Shown one piece after another: positions 6,432 through 13,567 of a stretch of 17,337 nucleotides of DNA. The stretch is from NCBI GenBank assembly GCA_910586735.1, contig CAJUJW010000051.1:1-17337 (forward strand), read 5' to 3'. The stretch is from an uncultured Oscillibacter sp. Its GTDB lineage: Bacteria > Bacillota > Clostridia > Oscillospirales > Oscillospiraceae. Both the position numbers and the translations under genes were made by a program. The notes under the pieces are model-generated. The model did not search any database. It was given only the letters and a program-made list of their open reading frames with translations, and was not told where the DNA came from. Each line of letters begins with the position of its first letter. Position 1 is the first letter of the stretch.

Positions 6432-7022
6432 ATGGCGAAGCTCACCCATATGCAGCAGAAGGTTTACGACTACATCGTCTCCTGCATTCAAACCCAGGGC
6501 TACCCGCCCTCCGTGCGGGAAATCGGGGACGCCGTGGGGCTCAAGTCCCCCTCCACCGTCCACTTCCACCTCAAGCACCTGGAGGAGGCCGGCGTCATCG
6601 CCAAGGGCGCGGGAAAGGGCCGGGCCATCGCCCTGACCGAGTCCCCCGCCCCTAAAAACCAGGTGCCCATTCTGGGCCACGTGGCTGCGGGCAGCCCTAT
6701 CCTGGCGGAGGAGTGCATCGAGGACTACCTGCCCTTCGACGCCGGAGGGCGGGAGCGCGAATACTTCGCCCTGCGGGTCCGGGGCGAGTCCATGCTGAAC
6801 GCGGGTATCCTCCCCGGCGACCTGGTGGTGGTCCACAGCCAGCCCACGGCCCGTCACGGCGAAATCGTGGTGGCCATGATTGAGGACGAGGCCACCGTCA
6901 AGCGCCTGTCCCTCCGGGGCGGCCAAATCTGGCTGCTGCCGGAAAACGACGACTACTCCCCCATCGACGGCACCTACGCCCAGATTCTGGGGAAGGTGGC
7001 CGCCGTGGTCCGGCGCTACTGA
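6432..7022 (+). CDS. lexA: LexA repressor (SOS response regulator, self-cleaving)
   Basis: 196-aa transcriptional repressor of DNA-damage genes, inactivated by RecA-stimulated self-cleavage. The N-terminal winged helix-turn-helix (about 1-68) contains GYPPSVREIGDAVGLKSPSTVHFHLKHLE. The cleavage site is Ala86-Gly87 in HVAAGSP. The C-terminal S24-like peptidase domain has catalytic Ser120 (RGESM) and Lys157 (ATVKRL). The length is normal. ATG 6432 has AGGAGG 8 bases upstream. An in-frame ATG at 6345 is rejected because it lies inside the LexA box and upstream of the -10. It ends at a hairpin shared with the opposing flagellar operon. The LexA box over its promoter indicates autoregulation. Confidence 0.97.
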   Translation: MAKLTHMQQKVYDYIVSCIQTQGYPPSVREIGDAVGLKSPSTVHFHLKHLEEAGVIAKGAGKGRAIALTESPAPKNQVPILGHVAAGSPILAEECIEDYLPFDAGGREREYFALRVRGESMLNAGILPGDLVVVHSQPTARHGEIVVAMIEDEATVKRLSLRGGQIWLLPENDDYSPIDGTYAQILGKVAAVVRRY

Positions 7023-7037
7023 GCCTCCCAAATACAG

Positions 7038-7070
7038 CAAGGCCGGGGCCTGTAAAGGCTCCGGCCTTGT
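7038..7070. terminator. Bidirectional hairpin between lexA and the flagellar operon
   Basis: A 14-bp stem with one G-U pair (arms 7038-7051 and 7056-7069, core CAAGGCCGG / CCGGCCTTG, GTAA loop) between two convergent genes. The T tracts are short and interrupted on both sides, so efficiency is uncertain. It is the only stop signal for either transcript here. Confidence 0.75.
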
Positions 7071-7089
7071 TTGCGTTTCAGGTCTGCGC

Positions 7090-7266
7090 TCAGGCGTAGG
7101 TGTCGATATACTCGCCTACGCCGGGGGCGGAAGGCAGCATGGCCAGCTCGCCCATGGCCTGCTGCTCCATGTCGTTCATGACGCGCTTTTGCAGACCCAT
7201 GGAATACTGCATCTCCAGCCGCGCGGAGCTCATCTCCATGGCGGCCATGGCAATATCGTTCATCAT
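7090..7266 (-). CDS. YjfB-like putative motility protein
   Basis: 58-aa protein, MMNDIAMAAMEMSSARLEMQYS at the start and GEYIDTYA at the end. Eleven residues are Met. The pattern of an Ala/Met-rich amphipathic helix, then a Pro turn, then a short tail ending near an ID motif matches the small YjfB family. In B. subtilis that family is linked to motility (SigD regulon); its molecular role is not known. I chose the first of two tandem ATGs, which lies 10 bases after AAGGAG and overlaps the csrA stop as ATGA, so it should be translated by coupling. It is the last gene of the flgM operon. The family call rests on pattern and context. Confidence 0.78.
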   Translation of the reverse strand: MMNDIAMAAMEMSSARLEMQYSMGLQKRVMNDMEQQAMGELAMLPSAPGVGEYIDTYA

Positions 7267-7532
7267 TTCTCGGTCTCTCCTTTCTTCGGGTTTTGCTTTC
7301 TGGAGGCGGACAGCCCCCCCAGCAGTCCCAGCAGTTCGGCGGGGGCCGCCTCTTCCACGGCGGAATCCTGGTTGGCCAGCTTGGCGTCCAGCAGCTCACG
7401 GCGGAGGATGGACACCTCCGGCGGGGCGTCGATGGCCAGGCGGACCCGGCCCCCCTCGATGGAAATCACCGTGACCCGGACATCCTCCCCGATGACCACG
7501 GACTCGCCGGTCCTGCGCTGTAAAATCAGCAA
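7263..7532 (-). CDS. csrA: Carbon storage regulator CsrA (translational repressor)
   Basis: Small dimeric RNA-binding protein that blocks ribosome binding at GGA-containing leaders; in flagellated Gram-positives its best-known target is flagellin mRNA. It is 89 aa. The core has MLILQRRTGESVVIG, the VRLAIDAP motif and Arg44 in ILRREL, the RNA-contact residues of the family. Residues about 50-89 form an extra C-terminal tail (QDSAVEEAAPAELLGLLGG, then a basic end). The start is TTG at 7532, fixed by the canonical MLIL N-terminus and a purine-rich GGGAGGGGG just upstream. It overlaps the end of fliW by 7 bases (TTGCTGA) and the start of the YjfB-like gene by 4. FliW is its protein antagonist, so the arrangement favours matched synthesis of the two. 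Confidence 0.96.
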   Translation of the reverse strand: MLILQRRTGESVVIGEDVRVTVISIEGGRVRLAIDAPPEVSILRRELLDAKLANQDSAVEEAAPAELLGLLGGLSASRKQNPKKGETEK

Positions 7533-7987
7533 GGCGCATCCCCCTCCCCGCGGCTGAACTCCGCCAGGGGGTGCCGCATCTCATAGTGCTCCATGATGAC
7601 CTGCCGGGCCTCCCGGGTCTCCGGGTGAATGACCAGGGGGCACTTCAGGTTCACGGTGCTGGCGGAAACCGGGTTCTTCACCGCGCAGAGCACGTAGAAC
7701 CCCAGATCCCCAGCCTCCGCCACGCCGAACTGCCGCAGGTCCGCCGGCTCCAGCTCCGGCGCGTAATCCGGCAGCAGCGTAAAGGGGTCCAGCACCACGA
7801 AGGCCAGGGCGGGGGTGGCCACGCTCTGGAGACAGAGCATGCCGCCGCCGCTGCCCTCGAAGGGCAGCAGGAGAAAAGCCTGCTCCTCCTCGAAGCCGAT
7901 GATTCCCGCCGGGAAGCGGATCACGTCCTTGGCCTCGTACTCGATCTCCCCGAAATACTTGCTCTGGAGCTTCAACATCTCCGTCAT
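7526..7987 (-). CDS. fliW: Flagellar assembly factor FliW
   Basis: 153-aa cytoplasmic protein that binds either flagellin or CsrA. When flagellin is exported, free FliW sequesters CsrA and relieves flagellin repression. Family features seen are KYFGEIEYEAKDVIRFPAGIIGFEEE (about 10-35), LLPFE, LDPF, the central FYVLCAVKNP followed by STVNLKCPLVI (strongly conserved in FliW), and a C-terminal RQVIMEHYEMRHPL segment. The start ATG overlaps the stop of the YviE-like gene as ATGA, and its own stop lies inside csrA. The tail after about residue 143 is short and variable. No flagellin gene is in the window, so the regulated target must lie elsewhere. Confidence 0.96.
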   Translation of the reverse strand: MTEMLKLQSKYFGEIEYEAKDVIRFPAGIIGFEEEQAFLLLPFEGSGGGMLCLQSVATPALAFVVLDPFTLLPDYAPELEPADLRQFGVAEAGDLGFYVLCAVKNPVSASTVNLKCPLVIHPETREARQVIMEHYEMRHPLAEFSRGEGDAPC

Positions 7988-8592
7988 GCCTTCACGTCCA
8001 CCGGCTCATAGTTGGGATCGGCGGAGGGGGGCACGTAGAGAGGCCCGCCGATATACTTGACGATGACCTCCGGCCGCTGCTTCACGGAAATCTCAATGTC
8101 GCCGGGGATGAACTCAAACTCGGTCTGGTTGATCCGCCAGTCGAAGTTCAGTTTGTCCATCTCATAGCGGATGTTCATCTCCCCGGGGTTCCAGTCGATC
8201 TCCGGCCCCTCGGAGGGGATGAAGGTCATGCCGGGCTGGCTGAACATCTCTTTGCTGATGGCGGTTTTGGCAAGCTGGGCCTGCACGTCCTCGCCAATCT
8301 TGGCCTTCAAGTAGAGTTCTCCTTCCTGCGCGAGGGCGGCGGTGGCGCTGTAGGCGGCCTGCCGGCCCTTCTGTGCGCTCTGCTCGATGCTGCGGGGGGC
8401 GGTGGGAACGATGGACTGGCGCATTTCAAAGGTGTCCATGTTCAGCTGAATAGGGCGGCTCTTGATGCTCAGCCCCCCCTTGTCGCGGGAAACCTCCAGT
8501 TCCGCTGTGCCCCGGGTGTACTGCAACTGCGCCCGGGAGGTCCGCATCTCGATCTCGATGGGGACGCTGGTGATTTCAAGCAGTTGTCTCAT
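7984..8592 (-). CDS. YviE-like protein of the flagellar operon (DUF6470 type)
   Basis: 202-aa soluble protein without signal peptide or membrane segment. The beta-rich N-terminus (LLEITSVPIEIEMRTSRAQ) and the C-terminal IEISVKQRPEVIVKYIGGPLYVPPS pattern resemble B. subtilis YviE, which lies in the same position between flgL and fliW. The function of that family is not established. The ATG at 8592 is preceded by AAGGAG, but 13 bases away, which is long. A seven-codon out-of-frame minigene uses the better-spaced ATG in between (separate entry). Later in-frame ATGs would remove the conserved N-terminal strand, so I keep this start. The stop overlaps fliW. Confidence 0.85.
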   Translation of the reverse strand: MRQLLEITSVPIEIEMRTSRAQLQYTRGTAELEVSRDKGGLSIKSRPIQLNMDTFEMRQSIVPTAPRSIEQSAQKGRQAAYSATAALAQEGELYLKAKIGEDVQAQLAKTAISKEMFSQPGMTFIPSEGPEIDWNPGEMNIRYEMDKLNFDWRINQTEFEFIPGDIEISVKQRPEVIVKYIGGPLYVPPSADPNYEPVDVKA

Positions 8593-8599
8593 AGGTCAT
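8576..8599 (-). other. Seven-codon minigene overlapping the YviE-like gene start
   Basis: ATG at 8599 lies 6 bases after AAGGAG (8611-8606) and encodes MTYETTA then stop at 8576, out of frame with and overlapping the YviE-like start. CTATGAGA occurs twice nearby, so the duplication may have created the two starts. Translation is inferred, not shown. Confidence 0.35.
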
Positions 8600-8631
8600 G
8601 GCGCACTCCTTTCTCATAGATAGATAGTATA

Positions 8632-10083
8632 TCAGAAATTCATATAATCCATCAGGCTCTGGGACAGGACGCTGTTGCCCACCTTCAGGGCCGTGTCGTA
8701 GCAGTACCGGGCAAACATGTAGTCGGAGATGGCCCCGGCGGGGTTGGCGTCCTCCAGCTCCATGTACTGCTGTTTCAGGGAGTCCTTCGTGTCGGTGAGA
8801 AGCTCGCTGTTGTCCCGGAGGAAGCCGCTCTGGGTGTCCATTTCCGTCCAGCGCTCCCGGAAGACGCTGTTGCTGTCCTCGAACGCCTGGGCCAGGGCGT
8901 TGAAGCGGTCCTCGTCCTCGGGGGAGGCCCAGTTGCCGTCGTCCTTGCTGCACCGCTGGAGAATCTGGCCCATTTCGTTGACGATGGAGATGATGTTTTT
9001 CGGGATATTCTCTACCGTGGTGGTGGTCCCGTCGTCGTTTTTCAGTTCCACGCTCTTGGTCCCGTAGCCGTCCATGAAGTAGATGCCCTGGAGAGAGCTG
9101 TCGAAAACCGTGGAGGTCACCACCTCGCCGTTCTGCTCCTTGTGGCCCAGGCCCACGTCGATGTCCTTCCGCTCCTGTTTCAGGAAGTATTCCATCTTCT
9201 TCACGTCGGCGGGCGCGTCGGAGTCCACGGGGACGCCCCGGTAGTAGAGCGCCTGGGCGGCCTCGCTGACTTCGTTGGTCCCGGTGCCGTCGGCTTTCAG
9301 GTATTTGAAAGAGGAGGTCTCGTCATACTTTTCGTTTTCCTTGGGGACCAGATTGGCAATCTGAGCGTTGGTGGTTCCCTTTCCGTCGGGCGTTAGAAAC
9401 TCGCCGTAGCGGGGGTCGTCCACGTCTGCCACCGTGGCGTTTTTGGTAAACTCCTCATCATAATTGGGGTTCTTCTGGGGCACTTGCAGGGCGTTGGCGG
9501 GGTCGTTGGTATACAGCTCTCCGTTCTGGGCCTTGGCAGGGTCAATCTCATACTGGAAAGCCCTGGCGTGGTCCGGGTTCGTGGCGTCCGGGTTGGCGAT
9601 ATAGGCGGAGTTCTCCTTGGGCTCCCAGGTGAAGGGGGCGTTCAGGGTGTCCGCCCCGGCGAAGACGTAGTTTTCGCCATAGCGCCCGTTCATGATCTGG
9701 GCGATGTCCTTGGCCTTGGCGCAGAGGGACTGGCCCAGAGCGGGGCGGCCCGGGCCGGTGGGGCCGCTCAGGCTGCGGATGATGCTGGCCACGGAGGCGT
9801 CGTCCGCCCGGGAGTACAGGTCCGTGGAGGCGTTCTCCAGGGCGGACCAGGCCACGTCGTACTTGTGGCGCAGGGACTCGTTGACCTCCAGCTGGCTGCT
9901 GGCCCGCCAAAAGGACCGGCGGATCTGAAAGCACCGGGTGGCCAGGGCGGGGTCCTCGGCGTAGGAGTTGAAGAGCCGCCCGGTCAGGACCGTTTCCATG
10001 GCCTTGGCCATGGTATTGTTGGACCGGTTCAGGCTGTAGCGGTAGTTCTTCAGCGTGCCCACGGTGGTCATTCTTGGAATCAT
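8632..10083 (-). CDS. flgL: Flagellar hook-filament junction protein FlgL (HAP3), enlarged
   Basis: Exported structural protein that joins the hook-side FlgK ring to the filament. It is 483 aa, against roughly 300 in Bacillus and Salmonella. The N-terminal coiled D0/D1 part has the FlgL/flagellin layout (LKNYRYSLNRSNNTMAKAMETVLTGRLFNSYAEDPALA, about 11-49, and GRYGENYVFAGADT, about 130-145). The C-terminal helix ends TALKVGNSVLSQSLMDYMNF. The extra length is a central, Asn/Asp/Lys-rich insertion at about 150-340, likely surface-exposed. The ATG at 10083 has GGAGG 10 bases upstream; a second in-frame ATG lies at 10071. It follows flgK after 21 bases. No signal peptide, as expected for type III flagellar export. 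Confidence 0.93.
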   Translation of the reverse strand: MIPRMTTVGTLKNYRYSLNRSNNTMAKAMETVLTGRLFNSYAEDPALATRCFQIRRSFWRASSQLEVNESLRHKYDVAWSALENASTDLYSRADDASVASIIRSLSGPTGPGRPALGQSLCAKAKDIAQIMNGRYGENYVFAGADTLNAPFTWEPKENSAYIANPDATNPDHARAFQYEIDPAKAQNGELYTNDPANALQVPQKNPNYDEEFTKNATVADVDDPRYGEFLTPDGKGTTNAQIANLVPKENEKYDETSSFKYLKADGTGTNEVSEAAQALYYRGVPVDSDAPADVKKMEYFLKQERKDIDVGLGHKEQNGEVVTSTVFDSSLQGIYFMDGYGTKSVELKNDDGTTTTVENIPKNIISIVNEMGQILQRCSKDDGNWASPEDEDRFNALAQAFEDSNSVFRERWTEMDTQSGFLRDNSELLTDTKDSLKQQYMELEDANPAGAISDYMFARYCYDTALKVGNSVLSQSLMDYMNF

Positions 10084-10104
10084 ATGGCTTTCTCCTCCTT
10101 CTTA

Positions 10105-12591
10105 TCAGGTCGTCATGCCCGTGTTGTTAATGAGTTTGTCCAGCACGCTGTCTATGGTGGTCATCATCCGGCAGGCCGCGTTATAGGATTTCGCGTACAT
10201 CATCAGGTTCATGGCCTCGTCGTTGAAGTCCACGGAGGAGACGGAGTCCCGCTGCGTGTCGATGGAGAGGACGTTCTGATAGTTGGCCTCCAGCATGGTG
10301 CCCGTGTAGTTCTGGTCCGCGCCCAGGGTGGTTCCGATGTTGTTCCACATTTCGAAGAACGTGCCGTTGAACATGGCCTTTTCGCTGGCGCCCTCGCAGC
10401 CCTCCAGGTCCGTGGGGAAGAAGTCGAACTTCTGCTCGCCCACCACGTACTCGAAGTGGCGGATGTTGTCGCTCTGTCCGGAGGCGGGCTCCAGGTCGCC
10501 GGGAGGGCACTCCAGCGCGCAGACCAGGACGTGGTTCTTGCTCCAGGTGTCGGAGATGGAGATGTTGGAGGCGTTGATTTCCGAGGGGTCGTCGTTGTCC
10601 GGATTGTTGCTGAACAGCACCTCGCCCACGTGGATGCCCTTGGCGTTTCCTCCCCAGCCGGGTTCCACAACGGCGCCGTTCTCATCCAGAACGTCGTCTT
10701 TGTTCTCGGGGATGAATTTCTGGGTCGTGGCGTCGTATGTCTGCCCCTTGAGGTAGGCGTTGATCATGTCCGTCTCGGAGATTTTCGCGTCCTTGAGCTC
10801 CTGGTCCGTCAGGCCGTCCACGCCGATCTGCTTTTTGATCTCGTTCTGGGTATCCGTTTTCATTTTCTCCCAGTCCTTGTTGAGGTACTGGTCTTCCCCG
10901 TTCAGCGTGATTACCGTAATGGGCACGCCGATTTCCTTGCCCTGGTCGTTGGTCCCCTTCTGAATGAAGTTTCCGTCCGGGTCCCGCAAAAAGCCCTGGT
11001 TGGTGTCGTTCATGACCTTGGCGAACTGCTTGGCCAGCAGGTCCAGGGTCTTCTGATAGTAGGAGATGCCCCGCTTGCTTCCGGCCTTTTCGTCGATGTT
11101 GGCGATGACACCCTCGTCCGTAAACTCGCCTTCCTCGGTGAGGAGCTCCCGGAAAGCCTGGATTTTTCCGCTGATGTCGTTGTCGTCCAGGGCCACGGGC
11201 TTGGTGACCAGCTTCTCATAGACCTGCTTGGTGTAGGTGTAGTCGTCGGGCTGGGGCGGGTTGTTGGTCACATTGGGCTTCAGGGTCCGGGTGTAGAAGG
11301 TGACGGTGGTGTCGCCCTCGGCGGGGACGCCCGCCTCCTCGGTGCTGGCCCGGTTGGTCCGCACGTTCCAGGTCAGGCCCGCCGGAAGGTCCGCCGCCTC
11401 CACGGCCTCCGCCGCGTAGAGATTGCCGCCCACATGGAGATCACCCTTTTTGTTTTTCAGCTCGGTGATCATCAGGCCGTAGTAGGGATTGTCTTTATCG
11501 GTCAGGACGGTGGCGTCCCGGATGTCGGCGACGGGGGTCTCTTTGATGACGTTTCCGTCGGCGTCCTTTACCTGGTTCAGGTAGGGGGAGCTCACGTAAG
11601 CCTGGCGCATTTTGGCCATCTCGTCCAGGTCGGCGATTTCGCCGTTGGCGGCCTTTTCGTCCAGCAGCTTGTTCAGGGCGTCCAGCGCCTCAGAGGGCTC
11701 ATCCAGCTTCACGCCGTAGTAGGGGTTCGTCATGGGGACGCCCAGGTTGATATGGGCGCTGAACACGCCGTCCACCAGGAGGGACTCGTCGGTCTTGACG
11801 GATTTGTCCGGGTTGATGTTGTCCAGGGAGATGGTCAGCTTTTCCACCATGACCCCGGCGGCGATTTCCTCCTCGCTGTAGGTCACGTTGATGTCAATCA
11901 GCTCGGAGAGCGCGTCGATCTCCAGGTTCCGGGAGTCCCGCAGCTCCAGGGCGGGGTCGCCGTGGATCTCACACTTGCGGATCTCCTCGTTCAGGGAACG
12001 GATGATGTCCAGGTGCTTGTTGACCTTCTCCAGGTTCTGGTTCAGCTTGGTCACGGTGTTCTCCCGGACCTGTTCCAGATCCGAGGCGTAGTTGTTGAAC
12101 ATGGAAACCAGGTTCTGGGCGTACTGCCGGACGGTGTTGTCATACTCCTGGTGTCCGGTCTCGCTGGTCAGGTCCTTGAGGGCGGCGGCCAGCTCGCTGA
12201 ACTCCAGGCCCAGGACGCCGAAGCCCTTTTCGCCCTTGCTCTCGTCGCCCTTGCCCACCTCGTCCAGAATCTGCTTGATTTCGTCCAGGCCCTCCATGCG
12301 GCCGTCCTGATAACCCAGCTTGGCGTTCTCCGTCCGGTAACGGATGTCCAGGTAGGGGCTGCGGATTTGAGAGAGGCTCTTCACCAAAGCGCCCTGGCCG
12401 GTGCGGATGTCGCCCTCGGCGTAATAGCGGTCCGCCCCGGCGGCATAGAGGCTGACCTGGTTCAGGCGCTGGCGGGTGTAGCCCGGGGTGTTGATGTTGG
12501 AAATATTGTTGCCCGTCACGCTCAGGCCGGTCTGGGCGGCGTAGATCGCCAACCGGGCCTGGGTGAACGCGCCGAAAGTACCAATGCCCAT
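10105..12591 (-). CDS. flgK: Flagellar hook-associated protein FlgK (HAP1), enlarged
   Basis: First junction protein between hook and filament, exported through the flagellar type III system. It is 828 aa; Bacillus and enteric FlgK are about 500-550. The N-terminus carries the rod/hook family motif NNISNINTPGYTRQ (28-41). FlgK-type helices follow, with EIRKCEIHGDPALELRDSRN and EIDALSELIDINV near 195-240. The C-terminal D0 segment VDFNDEAMNLMMYAKSYNAACRMMTTIDSVLDKLIN is typical. Between about 270 and 740 lies a long charged, variable domain that explains the size. AAGGAG lies 9 bases before the ATG. The gene stays fully open and both termini are intact, so it is not a fusion artefact. It sits between flgN (its likely chaperone) and flgL. 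Confidence 0.95.
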   Translation of the reverse strand: MGIGTFGAFTQARLAIYAAQTGLSVTGNNISNINTPGYTRQRLNQVSLYAAGADRYYAEGDIRTGQGALVKSLSQIRSPYLDIRYRTENAKLGYQDGRMEGLDEIKQILDEVGKGDESKGEKGFGVLGLEFSELAAALKDLTSETGHQEYDNTVRQYAQNLVSMFNNYASDLEQVRENTVTKLNQNLEKVNKHLDIIRSLNEEIRKCEIHGDPALELRDSRNLEIDALSELIDINVTYSEEEIAAGVMVEKLTISLDNINPDKSVKTDESLLVDGVFSAHINLGVPMTNPYYGVKLDEPSEALDALNKLLDEKAANGEIADLDEMAKMRQAYVSSPYLNQVKDADGNVIKETPVADIRDATVLTDKDNPYYGLMITELKNKKGDLHVGGNLYAAEAVEAADLPAGLTWNVRTNRASTEEAGVPAEGDTTVTFYTRTLKPNVTNNPPQPDDYTYTKQVYEKLVTKPVALDDNDISGKIQAFRELLTEEGEFTDEGVIANIDEKAGSKRGISYYQKTLDLLAKQFAKVMNDTNQGFLRDPDGNFIQKGTNDQGKEIGVPITVITLNGEDQYLNKDWEKMKTDTQNEIKKQIGVDGLTDQELKDAKISETDMINAYLKGQTYDATTQKFIPENKDDVLDENGAVVEPGWGGNAKGIHVGEVLFSNNPDNDDPSEINASNISISDTWSKNHVLVCALECPPGDLEPASGQSDNIRHFEYVVGEQKFDFFPTDLEGCEGASEKAMFNGTFFEMWNNIGTTLGADQNYTGTMLEANYQNVLSIDTQRDSVSSVDFNDEAMNLMMYAKSYNAACRMMTTIDSVLDKLINNTGMTT

Positions 12592-12620
12592 ATCAAAAAA
12601 CTCCTTTATGTCTTCTCGCG

Positions 12621-13106
12621 TCAGGCGCGGAAATCCGTCTTCATGGACGGCGGGGGAGCGCTCTCCGTCTCCCGTTTGTAGCCGGGCCCGGCCTCGCCCC
12701 CGGCGGGAGGGCCGCCCATCTGGACGATGACGCTCTCCACCTCCCGGAGAGTCTGCTCCAGGAGGTTCCGGGTCCTGCTGGACATCTTCTGATAAGCCTG
12801 ATAGCGGCCCTGGAGCTCCTCCACCGTCTGCCGGGCCTCCGCCTGGAGTTCGGGGGGAAAGCGGTCCGGGACCTTGCTCAGCGGCACGTTCTGCAGCCCC
12901 AGCTTGGGAAGCAGTTTATCCCGCGTCAGCTCCAGGCCCCGGAAGTTCAGGGCCTGGGCCTGTTCCTGATTCAAAAGCTCGTTCAGCACCATCAGGTCGT
13001 CCGCCTGGGCGGCGGCCAGCTTTTTCTCGTTCAACTCGGTGAGACTCTCCAGGCCCCGGCTCATGGAGCGCAGGAAGTCCAGGTAGGAACGGTACAGCTC
13101 ATCCAT
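12621..13106 (-). CDS. flgN: FlgN-like chaperone for FlgK/FlgL
   Basis: 161-aa cytoplasmic, mostly helical protein expected to keep FlgK and FlgL export-competent. It has coiled-coil stretches (about 5-60 and 85-130) with LTELNEKKLAAAQADDLMVLNELLNQEQ, the typical FlgN 'load between two helices' pattern, and a Pro/Gly-rich disordered tail from about 131. Sequence similarity in FlgN is low, so the assignment leans on size, helical pattern and the position between flgM and flgK. It starts 3 bases after the flgM stop, with the ribosome site inside flgM (GGAGGAGTAA). Confidence 0.88.
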   Translation of the reverse strand: MDELYRSYLDFLRSMSRGLESLTELNEKKLAAAQADDLMVLNELLNQEQAQALNFRGLELTRDKLLPKLGLQNVPLSKVPDRFPPELQAEARQTVEELQGRYQAYQKMSSRTRNLLEQTLREVESVIVQMGGPPAGGEAGPGYKRETESAPPPSMKTDFRA

Positions 13107-13109
13107 CCC

Positions 13110-13418
13110 TTACTCCTCCACCAGCAGCATCATCCGGCCCGCGATGGCCATGGGGTCCGGCCGGTACTCCCCGGCGGACACCTCCCGGCGCAGCTCCTGA
13201 ATGTCGCCGGTGGTATTGGCGGTCCGCACCTCACGGGAGAGGCGGCTCACCATTTCCATCTGAAAGCTCCTCCGGCCCGCAGGGGCGGAGAGCTCGACGA
13301 AATCGTAATTGTGCCCCGAGACGGGCAGGGCCGAGGCGCCCCTCTTCTGGGCGGGGTAATAGGCTTTCGTCCGGCCAATGTTGGAGATGGGGCCGGAACC
13401 GGTAGAAGTCAGCATCAT
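13110..13418 (-). CDS. flgM: Anti-sigma-28 factor FlgM
   Basis: 102-aa, largely unstructured protein that holds sigma-28 (FliA/SigD) inactive until the hook is complete, after which it is secreted. The conserved sigma-binding C-terminal helices are seen in DIQELRREVSAGEYRPDPMAIAGRMM (about 70-97), matching the family's 'I..L+..I..G.Y..D...IA..M' pattern. The N-terminal part is variable as usual. The first of two tandem ATGs lies 8 bases after AAAGGA. It is the first gene behind a sigma-28 promoter, so FlgM limits its own expression. At 102 aa it is slightly longer than the usual 85-97. Confidence 0.9.
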   Translation of the reverse strand: MMLTSTGSGPISNIGRTKAYYPAQKRGASALPVSGHNYDFVELSAPAGRRSFQMEMVSRLSREVRTANTTGDIQELRREVSAGEYRPDPMAIAGRMMLLVEE

Positions 13419-13476
13419 AACTCACATCCTTTGCTCAAGACAGCAGTCCTCTACATTTTATATCACTACATTATTC

Positions 13477-13503
13477 TTATCGGCTAAAGGTTCAGAAAGT
13501 TAA
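13477..13503 (-). promoter_or_regulatory. Sigma-28 (SigD/FliA) promoter of the flgM operon
   Basis: Minus-strand TTAACTTT (13503-13496), 11-base spacer, GCCGATAA (13484-13477). The -10 is a perfect match to the enteric sigma-28 consensus, and the spacing equals TAAAGTTT-N11-GCCGATAA. The -35 matches 5 of 8 positions. It lies about 60 bases before flgM. A TATAAA further down has no -35 partner. Confidence 0.85.
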
Positions 13504-13567
13504 GAATTAGAGGGATAATTTTCTTGCAGCAGGGGGTCCGGCGGCCCCCTGCCGCCCGCCGGGCTGG

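Noticed and set aside
9484..12681. A plus-strand open frame of over 1000 codons opposite flgK and part of flgL
   Set aside because: It is the complement of GC-rich coding DNA in which stops are rare. The translation is Val/Gly/His/Leu-rich with no family resemblance, while the minus strand encodes clear FlgK and FlgL.
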